The position numbers and the translations under genes are program-made. The notes beneath the pieces were generated by a model. The model was not told where the DNA came from. It worked only from the letters and a program-made list of their open reading frames with translations, and did not search any database. From Methanobacteriota archaeon (GTDB lineage Archaea; Thermoplasmatota; Poseidoniia; Poseidoniales; Poseidoniaceae): DNA of 58,022 nucleotides. The stretch is taken from positions 10,226 through 68,247 of the forward strand of contig PAJM01000003.1 in the NCBI GenBank assembly GCA_002706065.1, given 5' to 3'. Below, piece by piece: positions 39,377 through 50,064 of this stretch; position 1 is the stretch's first letter; the number at the start of each line of letters is the position of its first letter.

Positions 39377-41868
39377 GATTCAGCCTCCAAATAAGCACCA
39401 AAGGTAATGAGAATCGCACCATCTTGATGCGTCAGTTGGTACGTATTGATGAGTGATGATGGAACTTCAAGAGTTACATTGTTCCAGCCAGAGGAAAGGG
39501 TGTCCGGTAGCTCACTTAAATCCCAAGCCCCGTCTCCAAATGTGGCATGACGTAGTACAACGTCTGCTGCATTACTGTTGTACAACACGACTTCGAGTTG
39601 GTTGGTCGTTGCCGTCATTGGAACATCCCACAATCGGAAAGCCTCGTTGTTGTGATACACTACGAGATCGGGCCCTTCTTGGACAGTAAATTTGGTTGGG
39701 GTGTAGTCGTCTTGGTTGCAGAAAATGTACGTATCATCTTCAAATTTAACGAGAAGACGTTGATTCTCAACAATAGGTTCATCCATTGATGGCACTTTTT
39801 TATCCCCCTCAATGCTCAAATCCCATGTCCAGTTTTCCTTTTTGTCACCACTCGGAATGCCTCTATTACTTTCCACACAGAATGTTTCGTTTTCTTGATA
39901 CATCGTACCATTGCTATCAAACGGAACGCCCCAGGGATGATGTTCATCGATGATCCAACCGCTTTCCGACGCAGAAACGACATGCGGCCAAGTTGAATCA
40001 AAGCCAACAGTGAATGATGCATTTCCAATCTCAACCGTTCCTAACAGCGAACGTGCAGTGTATGGTAGGGCTTTGTCGACACCGTCCATGCAGACCGTTT
40101 TGTCATTCGAGGAAAGGGTAGAGGTCAATCCGGCTTGTCCATCCAACCACATGAAAGGCAACCATTCAGGTCCTAATTCAGGGAACGATATGTTGGCCTC
40201 AAAGGTGTCCTCTACATGGATATCCAAACATGCCAAGACCTCTTCATCGGTTCGAACGTGATGCCACTCCGATCCGACAGAAGCGTTCAGGTCAGGATAA
40301 ATTGAACCTGTCTCTTGATGTGATGTTGCATCATCAAATTCGATGTCGATTTGATAATCAATGAATGTTGGATAAAAACTCAAATTCTCATGAGCAATCG
40401 TAAATTCAAACGATTTCGTTTCCCCTGGTTCTAAGACACCAGTGCATCTTAGATCTCCACATGACATCTCAGATGTCCATATCGAAGCACCAAGAATTTT
40501 CCCCGAGACGTCATAATCACGGTCCTCCATGGACGGATTTTCGATTGTGATCATCACTGAAGCATTCCATCCATCACTCAATGAGGCATATTGATCAGCA
40601 TCGAGAATGTACGTTGCATCGTCATCCCACCGTTCAACAGCCTCGACAGGAAATTGTGGAGGTATAGCGAAGAGGATTGCAACGAAAAGGACAATACCAA
40701 GTCGGCGATGATTGTCTTCAGTAAGTGGTCGATCACCATCCATGAGGACAGGTATTCGAGCGTCACCTCCCATGAACAGCAAGAGCGGAACGGCCACTGA
40801 AAGAACCGGTATCCATATTGTAAAACCATTAAACGCATCAAAAATGAAGAATGCTGCAGTAATGAGGAGCATAAACATGAGAATTTGTGTTCCCGAACTG
40901 CGGGCTTCTTGGACACCCATACGAGCAACGAGTAATCGCCCACCAGGGAACGTTGGAATGGGCAAGAGCAGCAACCATCCAACCAGTGTCAAAAAGCCTG
41001 CAGCAAAGAAGAACGGATGACCCCAATCAAGCGTTGTTTGGAATGTGAAATCAAAGATGCTGCTGATCAATTCAATCAAAAACGGTGGATTTGCTCGGAA
41101 TGGTTCTCCGGAAAGAGAATACGAATCGGGTGTAAAAATCAGACCAAGCGTCCAAAGAACAAATCCAGAGATGAGCAGAACAAGAGGGACGGAAATGGAA
41201 GTCCAAGCCAAGGATTTGCGATCAGGCCAAGGACGAGCATCCATCCGAGGTAATGTGGGTATGAAGAAAATGCCAAACGGCCAAATGAAATAGGATGTTG
41301 ACAATCCAGAGAAAAGCCAAAGCAGAACCGAAGGGTCAGGAATAGGGAGGATATGCCCACTACGCACTCCGAATCTTGCAGAGATTCGGGTTTGAACGAA
41401 TGAAGCAATGAGCAGCGTAAAGAGAATCGGGAAGGCAAATCCAATCATTGCATCAAGGTAGACGGATTCAGCAAACCAACCACCCGTTGGCCGTCCATTG
41501 TCCATCCAACGGACTGCAGAGAGAAGCAAGGTGATGACAGAGGCAGTCCACATGTAGAAATGTATTCTCGATCCTGGGAATTGGCGATGAGGAAGCGGCA
41601 AGGCCGTTAATTGGTTCACGTCTCCTCGGCGAAGACGAGCCATCCAGCCGAGTCGTTCAAGATAGTCGTTCAATTCACTGAATTTTGCCTCCAATTCATC
41701 GGATTCAACCTCCCATGTTGGCCAGAGGCCACCCACGTGCGAGCGGATTGAGAGATAGCGTCTGACAATCCCCTCAAGGAGTTCTTTCTGGTCCCAAGCA
41801 TCCTTGTGAACAGCGAGTGGAGTTTGTTGATTTTCTCCCACTTCAGTCATATTGTTGAGTCCCCCCAA
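39373..41868 (-). CDS. Multi-TM site-2-protease (M50/EGY)-like protein lacking HExxH, with large C-terminal extracytoplasmic region
   Basis: ISARFGVRSGHILPIPDPSVLLWLFSGLSTSYFIWPFGIFFIPTLPRMDARPWPDRKSLAWTSISVPLVLLISG and GWLLLLPIPTFPGGRLLVARMG follow the S2P core layout, without catalytic motifs. Confidence 0.6.
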   Translation of the reverse strand: MGGLNNMTEVGENQQTPLAVHKDAWDQKELLEGIVRRYLSIRSHVGGLWPTWEVESDELEAKFSELNDYLERLGWMARLRRGDVNQLTALPLPHRQFPGSRIHFYMWTASVITLLLSAVRWMDNGRPTGGWFAESVYLDAMIGFAFPILFTLLIASFVQTRISARFGVRSGHILPIPDPSVLLWLFSGLSTSYFIWPFGIFFIPTLPRMDARPWPDRKSLAWTSISVPLVLLISGFVLWTLGLIFTPDSYSLSGEPFRANPPFLIELISSIFDFTFQTTLDWGHPFFFAAGFLTLVGWLLLLPIPTFPGGRLLVARMGVQEARSSGTQILMFMLLITAAFFIFDAFNGFTIWIPVLSVAVPLLLFMGGDARIPVLMDGDRPLTEDNHRRLGIVLFVAILFAIPPQFPVEAVERWDDDATYILDADQYASLSDGWNASVMITIENPSMEDRDYDVSGKILGASIWTSEMSCGDLRCTGVLEPGETKSFEFTIAHENLSFYPTFIDYQIDIEFDDATSHQETGSIYPDLNASVGSEWHHVRTDEEVLACLDIHVEDTFEANISFPELGPEWLPFMWLDGQAGLTSTLSSNDKTVCMDGVDKALPYTARSLLGTVEIGNASFTVGFDSTWPHVVSASESGWIIDEHHPWGVPFDSNGTMYQENETFCVESNRGIPSGDKKENWTWDLSIEGDKKVPSMDEPIVENQRLLVKFEDDTYIFCNQDDYTPTKFTVQEGPDLVVYHNNEAFRLWDVPMTATTNQLEVVLYNSNAADVVLRHATFGDGAWDLSELPDTLSSGWNNVTLEVPSSLINTYQLTHQDGAILITFGAYLEAES

Positions 41869-41927
41869 CGAGAACTGTACAGCCCTCCCACATCAATCAT
41901 GCCCTTTTTTCAGGGAGATGCGCAGGT

Positions 41928-42545
41928 TCACTTATTCTTGAACCGCTTGAGACGGAAAGTCTCTTCACGTTCCATTTCTTCAAGTCGAAGTTGGATGAAT
42001 ACCTTGGCTTCCTCCAACTCTGGAATGACCTTGAACTCAAGCGCGTTTACACGTCGCTTCGTTGCTTCGATTTCCTCGAGAAGGCGCTTCAGTGTTGCTT
42101 CCATTTCAGCAGCTGTGACGATTTTTTCAATCAGTTCACTGAAACTATCGCTTGCCTCATCAATGTACGGAGAAGAACCGATGAAACCGACACCGCGTTC
42201 CTCAAACGTTGACTTGAGGTTTGTTCCACTTACACTGGGAACAACAACTCCCATGATGTTGCGTCGCTCGACCTCAACCTCAGGATGGGCGCTGTTGGCA
42301 ATTGCAGCAGCTCGGACCGCAAGTCCACCTTCGATAGCGTTAGCAAGATCTATTCGTTGCTTTGCAAGGCGAAAGGCTTCAGTGATTTCTCGCTTGGCTT
42401 CAATCATTACCGCTAAGAGTTGTCGGAATTCGTGAAACAGACCATCTCGCTTCATCTTGAGAAGTTTGTATCCGTTCTTGGTTTGCTTGATGCGTCCCTT
42501 GAGTTTAATCAACTCGCTTCGGGTTGGTTTGATGTCAAGCGCCAT
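41928..42545 (-). CDS. atpD: A/V-type ATP synthase subunit D
   Basis: KPTRSELIKLKGRIKQTKNGYKLLKMKRDGLFHEF; last gene of the operon. Confidence 0.95.
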   Translation of the reverse strand: MALDIKPTRSELIKLKGRIKQTKNGYKLLKMKRDGLFHEFRQLLAVMIEAKREITEAFRLAKQRIDLANAIEGGLAVRAAAIANSAHPEVEVERRNIMGVVVPSVSGTNLKSTFEERGVGFIGSSPYIDEASDSFSELIEKIVTAAEMEATLKRLLEEIEATKRRVNALEFKVIPELEEAKVFIQLRLEEMEREETFRLKRFKNK

Positions 42546-42561
42546 GGATTCACCTCAGGAT

Positions 42562-43941
42562 TCAAGCCTTGTTGTCTGGATGATACTTCTCAATCCACTT
42601 TTGGTCAAGACGAACGAGATACTTGGTATCAATGGATGACATCAATTCCCAGCAAAGGTCAAGCGTTTCATCAATGGAACGGTCCTCATCACGAGATTGA
42701 CGGAGGAAACGGTCTTCGAAAACACCTGAGAAGTCGAGCAATTGCTTGTCACGCTCGTTGAGTGCGTCTTCACCAACAATCGCTACCAGACCACGGAGTT
42801 CACGTCCTTGTGCGTAAGCTGCGTACATTTGGTCAGATACAGACTTGTGATCTTCACGGGTGGTGTCGGCACCGATACAGGAACCCATCAATCGAGAGAG
42901 AGATGGAAGAACGTTAATCGGCGGGTAGATACCCTGTTGGTGAAGTTCACGAGAAATAACAATCTGCCCTTCTGTGATGTATCCAGAGAGGTCAGGAATC
43001 GGGTGGGTAATATCATCACCAGGCATGGTCAGAATCGGGAATTGTGTAATTGATCCCTTCTTACCCTTGACAATTCCAGCACGCTCGTAGAGCATTGCAA
43101 GGTCAGTGTACATGTAACCAGGATAACCACGTCGTCCAGGAACTTCTTCACGAGCAGCACCAATTTGTCGAAGTGCGTCACAATAGTTGGTCATGTCTGT
43201 GTAGATGACCAGAACGTGGTAATCGTGTTCGAATGCAAGATATTCTGCAGCAGTCAGCGCAAGTCGAGGCGTAATGATTCGCTCGACTGCAGGGTCGTCA
43301 GCAAGGTTGACGAACAATGCAGCGTTCTCAAGCGCACCGGTTCGCTCAAGGTCAGAACGGAAGAAATTGTACTCTTCCGCTGTGATTCCCATCGCACAGA
43401 AAACAACAATGAATTGCTCATCGCTTCCCTTCAGTTTTGCTTGTCGGGCAATTTGGAGAGCAATGTCGTTGTGTGGAAGACCAGATGCCGAGAAAATCGG
43501 CAACTTTTGTCCACGAACGAGCGTTGTACAGCAATCAATAGCGGAGATTCCAGTTTGGATAAAATCGTGAGGGCTTTGACGGCTGAATGGGTTAATTGCA
43601 GCTCCGATAATGTCTGCGTTTTCTTCTGCAACAATATCAGGCCCACCGTCTCGAGGACGGCCTGCGCCGTCGAGAATTCGGCCAACAAGGTCCTTACTGA
43701 CGGGGAGTTTGAAAACGTCGCCCATGAAGGTGACACCAGCGGTTCGGTCAATCTTTGCAGTTCCTTCGAACACTTGGACGATGACAAGATCGTCGGATGT
43801 GTCGAGAACTTGTCCGTTCTTGAGGGAGCCATCTGCGAGACGGATGGTAACAATTTCACCAAATGCAACTGGTTCTGTCTTGTTCAAGAAAACCAATGGT
43901 CCCTTGACGTCGGTAATGGTTCGGTATTCTTTTCCTGTCAT
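42562..43941 (-). CDS. atpB: A/V-type ATP synthase subunit B
   Basis: [75 protein letters not shown]. Confidence 0.97.
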   Translation of the reverse strand: MTGKEYRTITDVKGPLVFLNKTEPVAFGEIVTIRLADGSLKNGQVLDTSDDLVIVQVFEGTAKIDRTAGVTFMGDVFKLPVSKDLVGRILDGAGRPRDGGPDIVAEENADIIGAAINPFSRQSPHDFIQTGISAIDCCTTLVRGQKLPIFSASGLPHNDIALQIARQAKLKGSDEQFIVVFCAMGITAEEYNFFRSDLERTGALENAALFVNLADDPAVERIITPRLALTAAEYLAFEHDYHVLVIYTDMTNYCDALRQIGAAREEVPGRRGYPGYMYTDLAMLYERAGIVKGKKGSITQFPILTMPGDDITHPIPDLSGYITEGQIVISRELHQQGIYPPINVLPSLSRLMGSCIGADTTREDHKSVSDQMYAAYAQGRELRGLVAIVGEDALNERDKQLLDFSGVFEDRFLRQSRDEDRSIDETLDLCWELMSSIDTKYLVRLDQKWIEKYHPDNKA

Positions 43942-43952
43942 GATATCACGTC

Positions 43953-45692
43953 CTAGTTGTCCTCCACAGTGCCAGCGATTTCATCGACCATGGATTTGAC
44001 CATGTCATCGATGGTATCGATGTATCCTTTTTCGAATCGGCCACGCATGAGTGCAGTTCGTGCTGGTACGTTCACAACATCGTTCAGTTGTGCACCAGCA
44101 GCCATTGCATTCTTTGCCGCTTCTTGGAAGCTAAGAATGGCCTTGGACATGGAGTATTGCAAGTTGATGTCGCAGTATGCGTCAACATCGTGGAATCCGT
44201 TTTGTTGCAAGAAGAATTCACGAATCATACGAGCAACTTCGAGTGTGAGTTGCTGATCAACCGGCAGTGCATCGGAACCAACAAGTTGGACAATCTCTTG
44301 CAATTCAGCTTCAATTTGCAACAAGCCACTGATTTGAGTTCGAATTTCAGGGAAATCTTGTGCAATGTTGTCACGGAACCATTGGTTGAGGCTTTGTGGG
44401 TAAAGTGAATAGGAATTCAACCAGTTAATCGCTGGGAAGTGGCGTTGTCGAGCAAGACCAGCATCCAATCCCCAGAAAACCTTGACTATCCGCAGTGTAC
44501 CTTGTGATACAGGTTCGGAAATGTCACCACCAGGTGGACTAACCGCACCGATAACAGTAACCGACCCATCGTCTCCGTTCTTGGTTTCGACACGGCCAGC
44601 ACGTTCATAGAACTCTGCAATTCGGGATGAAAGGTAAGCAGGATATCCTTCTTCACCAGGCATCTCTTCAAGACGGGAAGAAATTTCACGCATTGCTTCT
44701 GCCCATCGAGAGGTTGAGTCCGCCATCAAAGCAACGTCGTAGCCCATGTCACGGAAGTACTCTGCAATGGTAATTCCAGTGTATACAGATGCTTCACGTG
44801 CAGCAACAGGCATGTTGGATGTATTAGCAATCATGACCGTACGATTCATCAGTGGCTTACCGGTGTTCGGGTCGATCAGGTGAGGGAATTCATCCAATAC
44901 TTCTGTCATTTCGTTTCCACGTTCTCCACAACCGATGTACACAACGATTTGAGCGTCGGAGTACTTTGCGAGCGACTGTTGAGTGACCGTCTTTCCTGAA
45001 CCGAATGGACCAGGAATACCCGCTGCACCGCCCTTGGCGAGTGGGAACAGGAAGTCAAGAATACGCATACCAGTAATCAAAGGTGTATCAGGTGCGTACT
45101 TCTGTCGGTAAGGGCGAGGTGTTCGAACAGGCCACTTTTGCATCATTTGGATTTCAGAACCATCCTCAAGCGTACATACTGTTTCTGTGACATTAAAATC
45201 GCCAGATTTGATGGTCTTGACAACACCGCTCATGGTTGGAGGAACCATGATCTTGTGAACGATGGTTTCAGTTTCTTGAACGTGCCCAATGACTTGCCCA
45301 CCTTCAACAGCAGCACCCTTTTCGACGACCGCTTCAAACGTCCATTTCTTCTCAAGGTCAAACGCATCAGCATCGACACCACGAGTAATGAACACACCCA
45401 TGACTTCTTCCAAAGTTGGAAGCGGTCGCTGGATACCGTCGTAAATTTGGGTCAACAAACCAGGTCCAAGAGAAACAGAAAGTGTTTCTCCTGTGTTAAT
45501 GACTGGTTCACCAGGTCGAATACCTGACGTATCTTCGTAGACTTGGATGACTGCTTTTTCACCGTGTAATTCGATGACTTCTCCCATCAATCCTTCATTG
45601 CCCACACGGACAACGTCATACATTCCTGCGCTCATTCCGGTTGCGGTAACCACAGGTCCCGAAATTCGGTAAATTACTCCTTCTTTGCTCAT
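43953..45692 (-). CDS. atpA: A/V-type ATP synthase catalytic subunit A
   Basis: [48 protein letters not shown]; no intein; start at [13 protein letters not shown] (ORF to 45707). Confidence 0.97.
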   Translation of the reverse strand: MSKEGVIYRISGPVVTATGMSAGMYDVVRVGNEGLMGEVIELHGEKAVIQVYEDTSGIRPGEPVINTGETLSVSLGPGLLTQIYDGIQRPLPTLEEVMGVFITRGVDADAFDLEKKWTFEAVVEKGAAVEGGQVIGHVQETETIVHKIMVPPTMSGVVKTIKSGDFNVTETVCTLEDGSEIQMMQKWPVRTPRPYRQKYAPDTPLITGMRILDFLFPLAKGGAAGIPGPFGSGKTVTQQSLAKYSDAQIVVYIGCGERGNEMTEVLDEFPHLIDPNTGKPLMNRTVMIANTSNMPVAAREASVYTGITIAEYFRDMGYDVALMADSTSRWAEAMREISSRLEEMPGEEGYPAYLSSRIAEFYERAGRVETKNGDDGSVTVIGAVSPPGGDISEPVSQGTLRIVKVFWGLDAGLARQRHFPAINWLNSYSLYPQSLNQWFRDNIAQDFPEIRTQISGLLQIEAELQEIVQLVGSDALPVDQQLTLEVARMIREFFLQQNGFHDVDAYCDINLQYSMSKAILSFQEAAKNAMAAGAQLNDVVNVPARTALMRGRFEKGYIDTIDDMVKSMVDEIAGTVEDN

Positions 45693-45716
45693 GTTGTTTT
45701 CCTCCATTTTGGAACA

Positions 45717-46016
45717 TCATTTCCATAGGTCGACTCCGATTGCTCTTCGAATGGTTTCTCGGAGCGTGTTGTCTTCTTCCGTTCCGATTCCAAGAACCGT
45801 CGGAGAGACAGAACCAGACAATTGCGAGCGCAATCGGTCTGGCAAGGACGCAAGAACTGCGGAGTCAACCACAACAATTCCAACATCCTTTGAGTTGAGA
45901 AGGTCTCGGAACACTTTGATGCGTTCTTCTTCACCTTCTGGATTGTAAAGATTCGAAATACCAGCAAGCTGGAATCCGAGTGTAAATTCTGGTGTTCCTA
46001 CTACTGCAATTTCCAT
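45717..46016 (-). CDS. atpF: A/V-type ATP synthase subunit F
   Basis: 99 aa; MEIAVVGTPEFTLGFQLAGI and DVGIVVVDSAVLASLPDRLR; position in operon. Confidence 0.93.
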   Translation of the reverse strand: MEIAVVGTPEFTLGFQLAGISNLYNPEGEEERIKVFRDLLNSKDVGIVVVDSAVLASLPDRLRSQLSGSVSPTVLGIGTEEDNTLRETIRRAIGVDLWK

Positions 46017-46025
46017 GTTTTCACC

Positions 46026-47069
46026 TCATAGAATGTGAGCCTCTAGGATTTCAGGCGGCAAACCTGCAAGTCGACCACGAACGATCATTCGGAGATCGGT
46101 AACCTCCTTGACCTTCATGGCGATGTAGTGTACGATCGGTAGCGCAGATACAGGATGGAGGTAGCTCATCTTTTGCATCTGTGCGTATTCTCGTGCGTGA
46201 AGCCATGTAACAACGGCATCGAGCGATCGTTCTTTTTCTGACGCTTCAAGTGCTTCTTCGAATCCAGCGATATCGAATTTAGCGTTGCTTCGTAGTACAT
46301 CCATCATGGCGCTTCGTCCACCGTTCGCAATCGATGAGAGAGAACGTTGTGGCATCAAACGGCCACCTGGAATGAGTTCCTCAAACAACGCATTTCCTTC
46401 AATTCCGAAGGCCGATGCCTCAAGAACGTTCAAGATGTTTCGATGGTCGATTTCAGTTGCTAATACCTTACGCAGATACCGGGAATCGTTTCCGTTGTAA
46501 CCGAGCGCTTTCAATGAAGAAGCGAAGTAATGGCGGTCCAAAGCATCCTCGTAGTGAGGAAGTCGTGCATCTTCTGGGAGGCTCATGAGAGCCGATCCAA
46601 ACGACTTGCGGCGCATTTGTTGCGCAGCAGAACGTAGATCATCTGCACTCTCAAGAATCTTAATCCATGGAGTGTTGATCTCGTTCAAGTCAGGAAGAAT
46701 GTCCTTGCTCAATTTTTCGGATTCAATTCCGTTGGCAACAGCCCGTAGAACGGCCTTTGCGTTTTGATATTCGTAACGACTGGAATAAATTTCTACAACC
46801 TTACGAACTTTCCCTCTGCAATGCGAGAGCATGTTATCGAGTTCGTTCTCAAGGTTGTGCGTTAGAGCGGCTTCTACAAGATCGCCTCCTGTATATCGAG
46901 ACGCGTAGAGATTGATCTCGTTTTGATATCCGCTCTCAGCAACTGTATTCGTCAACTGGTCTGGTGATTGATTGATGAGTTGTCGCAATCGGGCTTTGTC
47001 CATCAATGCCTGTCGCCGAGCTTTTGCTCGTGAGGCTACATATGGTACGTTACCCGAAAACATTCTCAT
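46026..47069 (-). CDS. atpC: A/V-type ATP synthase subunit C
   Basis: YVASRAKARRQALMDKARLRQLINQSPDQLTNTVAESGY and C-terminal DLRMIVRGRLAGLPPEILEAHIL; position in operon. Confidence 0.93.
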   Translation of the reverse strand: MRMFSGNVPYVASRAKARRQALMDKARLRQLINQSPDQLTNTVAESGYQNEINLYASRYTGGDLVEAALTHNLENELDNMLSHCRGKVRKVVEIYSSRYEYQNAKAVLRAVANGIESEKLSKDILPDLNEINTPWIKILESADDLRSAAQQMRRKSFGSALMSLPEDARLPHYEDALDRHYFASSLKALGYNGNDSRYLRKVLATEIDHRNILNVLEASAFGIEGNALFEELIPGGRLMPQRSLSSIANGGRSAMMDVLRSNAKFDIAGFEEALEASEKERSLDAVVTWLHAREYAQMQKMSYLHPVSALPIVHYIAMKVKEVTDLRMIVRGRLAGLPPEILEAHIL

Positions 47070-47072
47070 CCC

Positions 47073-47636
47073 TCATCCAAACAGTGTTTCGTTGATTGCA
47101 GCACGTTCATCGGTCCATGTGCGGTCAAGAAGTGAGTCGAAACGGAAATCGAATGAGACCGATCCGTCCGCTGCTTCCATCATAAATCCGCCCAAGCCAT
47201 CGATTTCATCACCGATGGTTCGAGAACCCGCTTCTTTCTTCAGCGCAGCAGCATCAAGAGATACTGGTCGAATCACGAAGTCCTTTCCAGAGACGCCATC
47301 AGCTCGCTTGAGTAGGGACTTGAGGAGCGTAGCACGCCCTTTCATTCCTGGGTCAGCAAGTTGAGACTTTGCTGCATCGTAGGTTGCGTCAAGGACGCCA
47401 CGTCGTGCGATGAGCAGTTCTTTCTGGTTGCCTTGTCGAGCGCTGGCGACCATCTCTTGCGAGATTTGTTGGGCCTCACGATCGGCACGGGTTTGGGCTT
47501 CACCACGGATGGATGCTGCCTTGACTTCAGCCTCTCCGACAATTGTCTTTGCTTCCGCTTTCGCTTCGTTGATCATCGCTTCAGCCTGCGCTTCCGCAGA
47601 TGCTGCAATGTCTTTTGCAAGTGTTTCAAGTGTCAT
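47073..47636 (-). CDS. atpE: A/V-type ATP synthase subunit E
   Basis: Ala/Glu-rich coiled coil MTLETLAKDIAASAEAQAEAMINEAKAEAKTIVGEAE; position in operon. ORF extends to 47657. Confidence 0.9.
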   Translation of the reverse strand: MTLETLAKDIAASAEAQAEAMINEAKAEAKTIVGEAEVKAASIRGEAQTRADREAQQISQEMVASARQGNQKELLIARRGVLDATYDAAKSQLADPGMKGRATLLKSLLKRADGVSGKDFVIRPVSLDAAALKKEAGSRTIGDEIDGLGGFMMEAADGSVSFDFRFDSLLDRTWTDERAAINETLFG

Positions 47637-47686
47637 AGTTTCATCTCCTTCGGTCAAACAGAACGTGTCTGTTTTGAATCCAATCT

Positions 47687-47986
47687 TCAGAGGAAGAGTG
47701 GCAATGCACCGAGAATGACAATCGACTCAGGAAGAGCCGTGAAGATGAGTGCAGGACCAAACTTGGATCCATCTTCTGCAATCATTCCGACAGCAGCGCT
47801 ACCGATAGCGGCTTGGGAAATTCCAGCTCCAACGGCTGCAAGTCCCAACGCGATACCGGCACCGAGTGGGGTTCCCCAGTCGGTTGGTGCGTCGTGGCTA
47901 TCAGCGGCTGCGCCCTGAGCAATCAGGACGAGTGCGCCGAGTACAATCATCATTCGTAGGCTTGTCTTTAGGGTATTCTTGTTCAT
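47687..47986 (-). CDS. atpK: A/V-type ATP synthase proteolipid subunit K
   Basis: GAGIALGLAAVGAGISQAAIGSAAVGMIAEDGSKFGPALIFTALPESIVILGALPLFL; start ATG at 47986 just downstream of a GGAGG-like site. Confidence 0.92.
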   Translation of the reverse strand: MNKNTLKTSLRMMIVLGALVLIAQGAAADSHDAPTDWGTPLGAGIALGLAAVGAGISQAAIGSAAVGMIAEDGSKFGPALIFTALPESIVILGALPLFL

Positions 47987-48015
47987 TTTTCTACCTCCAT
48001 TTAATGTCCAGTGGA

Positions 48016-50055
48016 CTATGCTTTCCCCTCCACGTGGAGAGGCTGGCCACCGAGCGGAGAAAACATCCTGCCCGAGCCATCGTAAAACTTGCCCATCCAT
48101 TCCACAAAGTGGAGACGGGCTGCGTGAATTGTTGGTGAAAGGAGTCCAAGGGCAATCGCAAAGGTTTGAATCCCAATCCATAGAAGGAAGAAGACGACAA
48201 CGAGGAGGTAGTCTCCTGCTGAAAAGGCGTCGACCATGGATGCAAAGCCCATGGTGTTGCTGATCTCTGCAATCTTAACACCTGCTACGCCAACCGCCAT
48301 AATTCGAAGGTAAGAGAGCGTGTTGGCGAGTAGGCCAAACGTTTCGATGGGCCCCATGATGATACCACCGGCCCATCCAAAGCCTTCGAAAACGGCAAGG
48401 GCTACAATGAGGAGAAGTACTCCCGCTACGAGAACGTACGCAGGGATTGTACCAACCAACAACTCGTTGTTGCCTTTCATGAATCCGTAAATGTGGAGGA
48501 ACCCACCGCCGAGAATCATCATCCAGCTGCCCTTTTCGAAGAAGGCAGCAACGATTCCATGACCCTTCATGACATTGAAGAATCCAATGATAAATCCGAG
48601 GAAAAGATGGAATGCGCCGATGTATACCGACAGGAGTACGTAGTCTGTAAGCGCACCATCTGCTCGATGGAAGGGAACATAGGTGTGGCCAAGGCCAAGT
48701 GCTTTTCCAATACCACTCGATTTGAATCCATACGTCAAATCCTTTGTCCATGCATAGAATCCTTCCAGCGGAGACCACGATTCATCCCAGATGAATCCAA
48801 AGCCTTCTGCGAATACAAAGCCCCAGAACATACACCAGATACCCATCCACAGAAGAACAGTTGTTGCATTCTTGCCCATCGGTTCCTTAGCGAACGGTAG
48901 AGTTCGGAGCCAGAGCGCCAGTAGTACAATGACGAACCCATAACCAAAGTCGCCGAGAATCAATCCATAGAGAAGAGGGAGTGTAATCATGATCAAACTG
49001 GTTGGTTCGAACGTTCCATACTTTGGACGCCCAACAAGGTCGACAACAAGCTCGAATGGTTCCGCACTGCTACCATTTTGATAAGCGATTGGAGGTTCCG
49101 GCTCGGCATGGTGGTCATCATGATCGCCATGGTGATGATGATCGTCTACATGCTCCTCGATTTCGAGGTGCGAAACGAGGTTCTTGAGTTTTGAACGAGC
49201 CGTTTCAGAATTGTCTGAAGGGACCCAGGCATCGAGGGCAAACGCTTGGTTTGACACTGCGAGAGAGGTTGGTGATGTGAAAATCGCATCTTCTCGTTGG
49301 AGGAATTCTTCGGCGATGACAAGATTGGAACCGTGCTGCTCGGCCCAATCATCGAGTTGCTTCTGATTGGATTCTACTGCGGACTCAGCCGCAGCGATTG
49401 CAGCGCGTGCATCACTTGCTCGCTGCGCTGGTTTGCCTTCACCAGAAGGCAACTGAACTGCCTTTGCGTTGAGTTCAGCCAATGCCATCTGAACTTCAGC
49501 GGCTTTGTTTGGAGCACAAGCGACAGCAACTAGGCCAGCAGGTGCCATGAATTCGACATCATCCTTGAGGTCAGCAAAGACCTTGCTGGCTTTGGACGAG
49601 TTTGCTGTTTCCGCAACATAGACCTCAACACCAGTGTATCCTGAGAGTAGATCGAGCGAGATGTTGAGGGGTGCGAGTTTCTCGAAGATGCGGACTTGGT
49701 CTTCCAATGTCGCAATCTCCGATTCAGCCTCACGAATGGCTTCGATGCAGGCAAGAGCCTTGTCCACTTCCGACTCGAGTGTTTCTGACATTGCCTTTGC
49801 AGACGATGCAGCCATTGGGCCATCGGAGTTAAACACGGAAACATGACTTCGAACCGCACGAACCTTGAGGAGAAATGCACTCACCTTGTCAGCATCTTCT
49901 CCTTGAATTGCATGGCCAACGCCAATGCCTTCTTCGAACTGAGTGTAGTCCTCAATGTGCACGCATCCAAGATCAGAACAAGCACGGACAATGTCTGCCA
50001 TGGCGTCAACAGGTGCTGCTAACGTCATTCGAGACATCCGAACTGTCGAGAACAT
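48016..50055 (-). CDS. atpI: A/V-type ATP synthase subunit I
   Basis: 679 aa; cytoplasmic N-half and multi-TM C-half (MLGDFGYGF-like LYGLILGDFGYGFVIVLLALWLRTLPF; NTLSYLRIMAVGVAGVKIAEI). Confidence 0.95.
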   Translation of the reverse strand: MFSTVRMSRMTLAAPVDAMADIVRACSDLGCVHIEDYTQFEEGIGVGHAIQGEDADKVSAFLLKVRAVRSHVSVFNSDGPMAASSAKAMSETLESEVDKALACIEAIREAESEIATLEDQVRIFEKLAPLNISLDLLSGYTGVEVYVAETANSSKASKVFADLKDDVEFMAPAGLVAVACAPNKAAEVQMALAELNAKAVQLPSGEGKPAQRASDARAAIAAAESAVESNQKQLDDWAEQHGSNLVIAEEFLQREDAIFTSPTSLAVSNQAFALDAWVPSDNSETARSKLKNLVSHLEIEEHVDDHHHHGDHDDHHAEPEPPIAYQNGSSAEPFELVVDLVGRPKYGTFEPTSLIMITLPLLYGLILGDFGYGFVIVLLALWLRTLPFAKEPMGKNATTVLLWMGIWCMFWGFVFAEGFGFIWDESWSPLEGFYAWTKDLTYGFKSSGIGKALGLGHTYVPFHRADGALTDYVLLSVYIGAFHLFLGFIIGFFNVMKGHGIVAAFFEKGSWMMILGGGFLHIYGFMKGNNELLVGTIPAYVLVAGVLLLIVALAVFEGFGWAGGIIMGPIETFGLLANTLSYLRIMAVGVAGVKIAEISNTMGFASMVDAFSAGDYLLVVVFFLLWIGIQTFAIALGLLSPTIHAARLHFVEWMGKFYDGSGRMFSPLGGQPLHVEGKA

Positions 50056-50064
50056 GATACCACC

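Noticed and set aside
41806-42435. 209 aa plus-strand ORF opposite atpD
   Set aside because: Ser/Arg-rich shadow of atpD.
43165-43956. 263 aa plus-strand ORF opposite atpB
   Set aside because: Lies fully antisense to a clear, conserved ATP synthase B gene; composition has no family signal. Shadow ORF.
49090-49165. Possible CAT/ATG microsatellite repeat
   Set aside because: It is the codon run for the His/Asp-rich loop of AtpI, in frame; not an independent repeat element.
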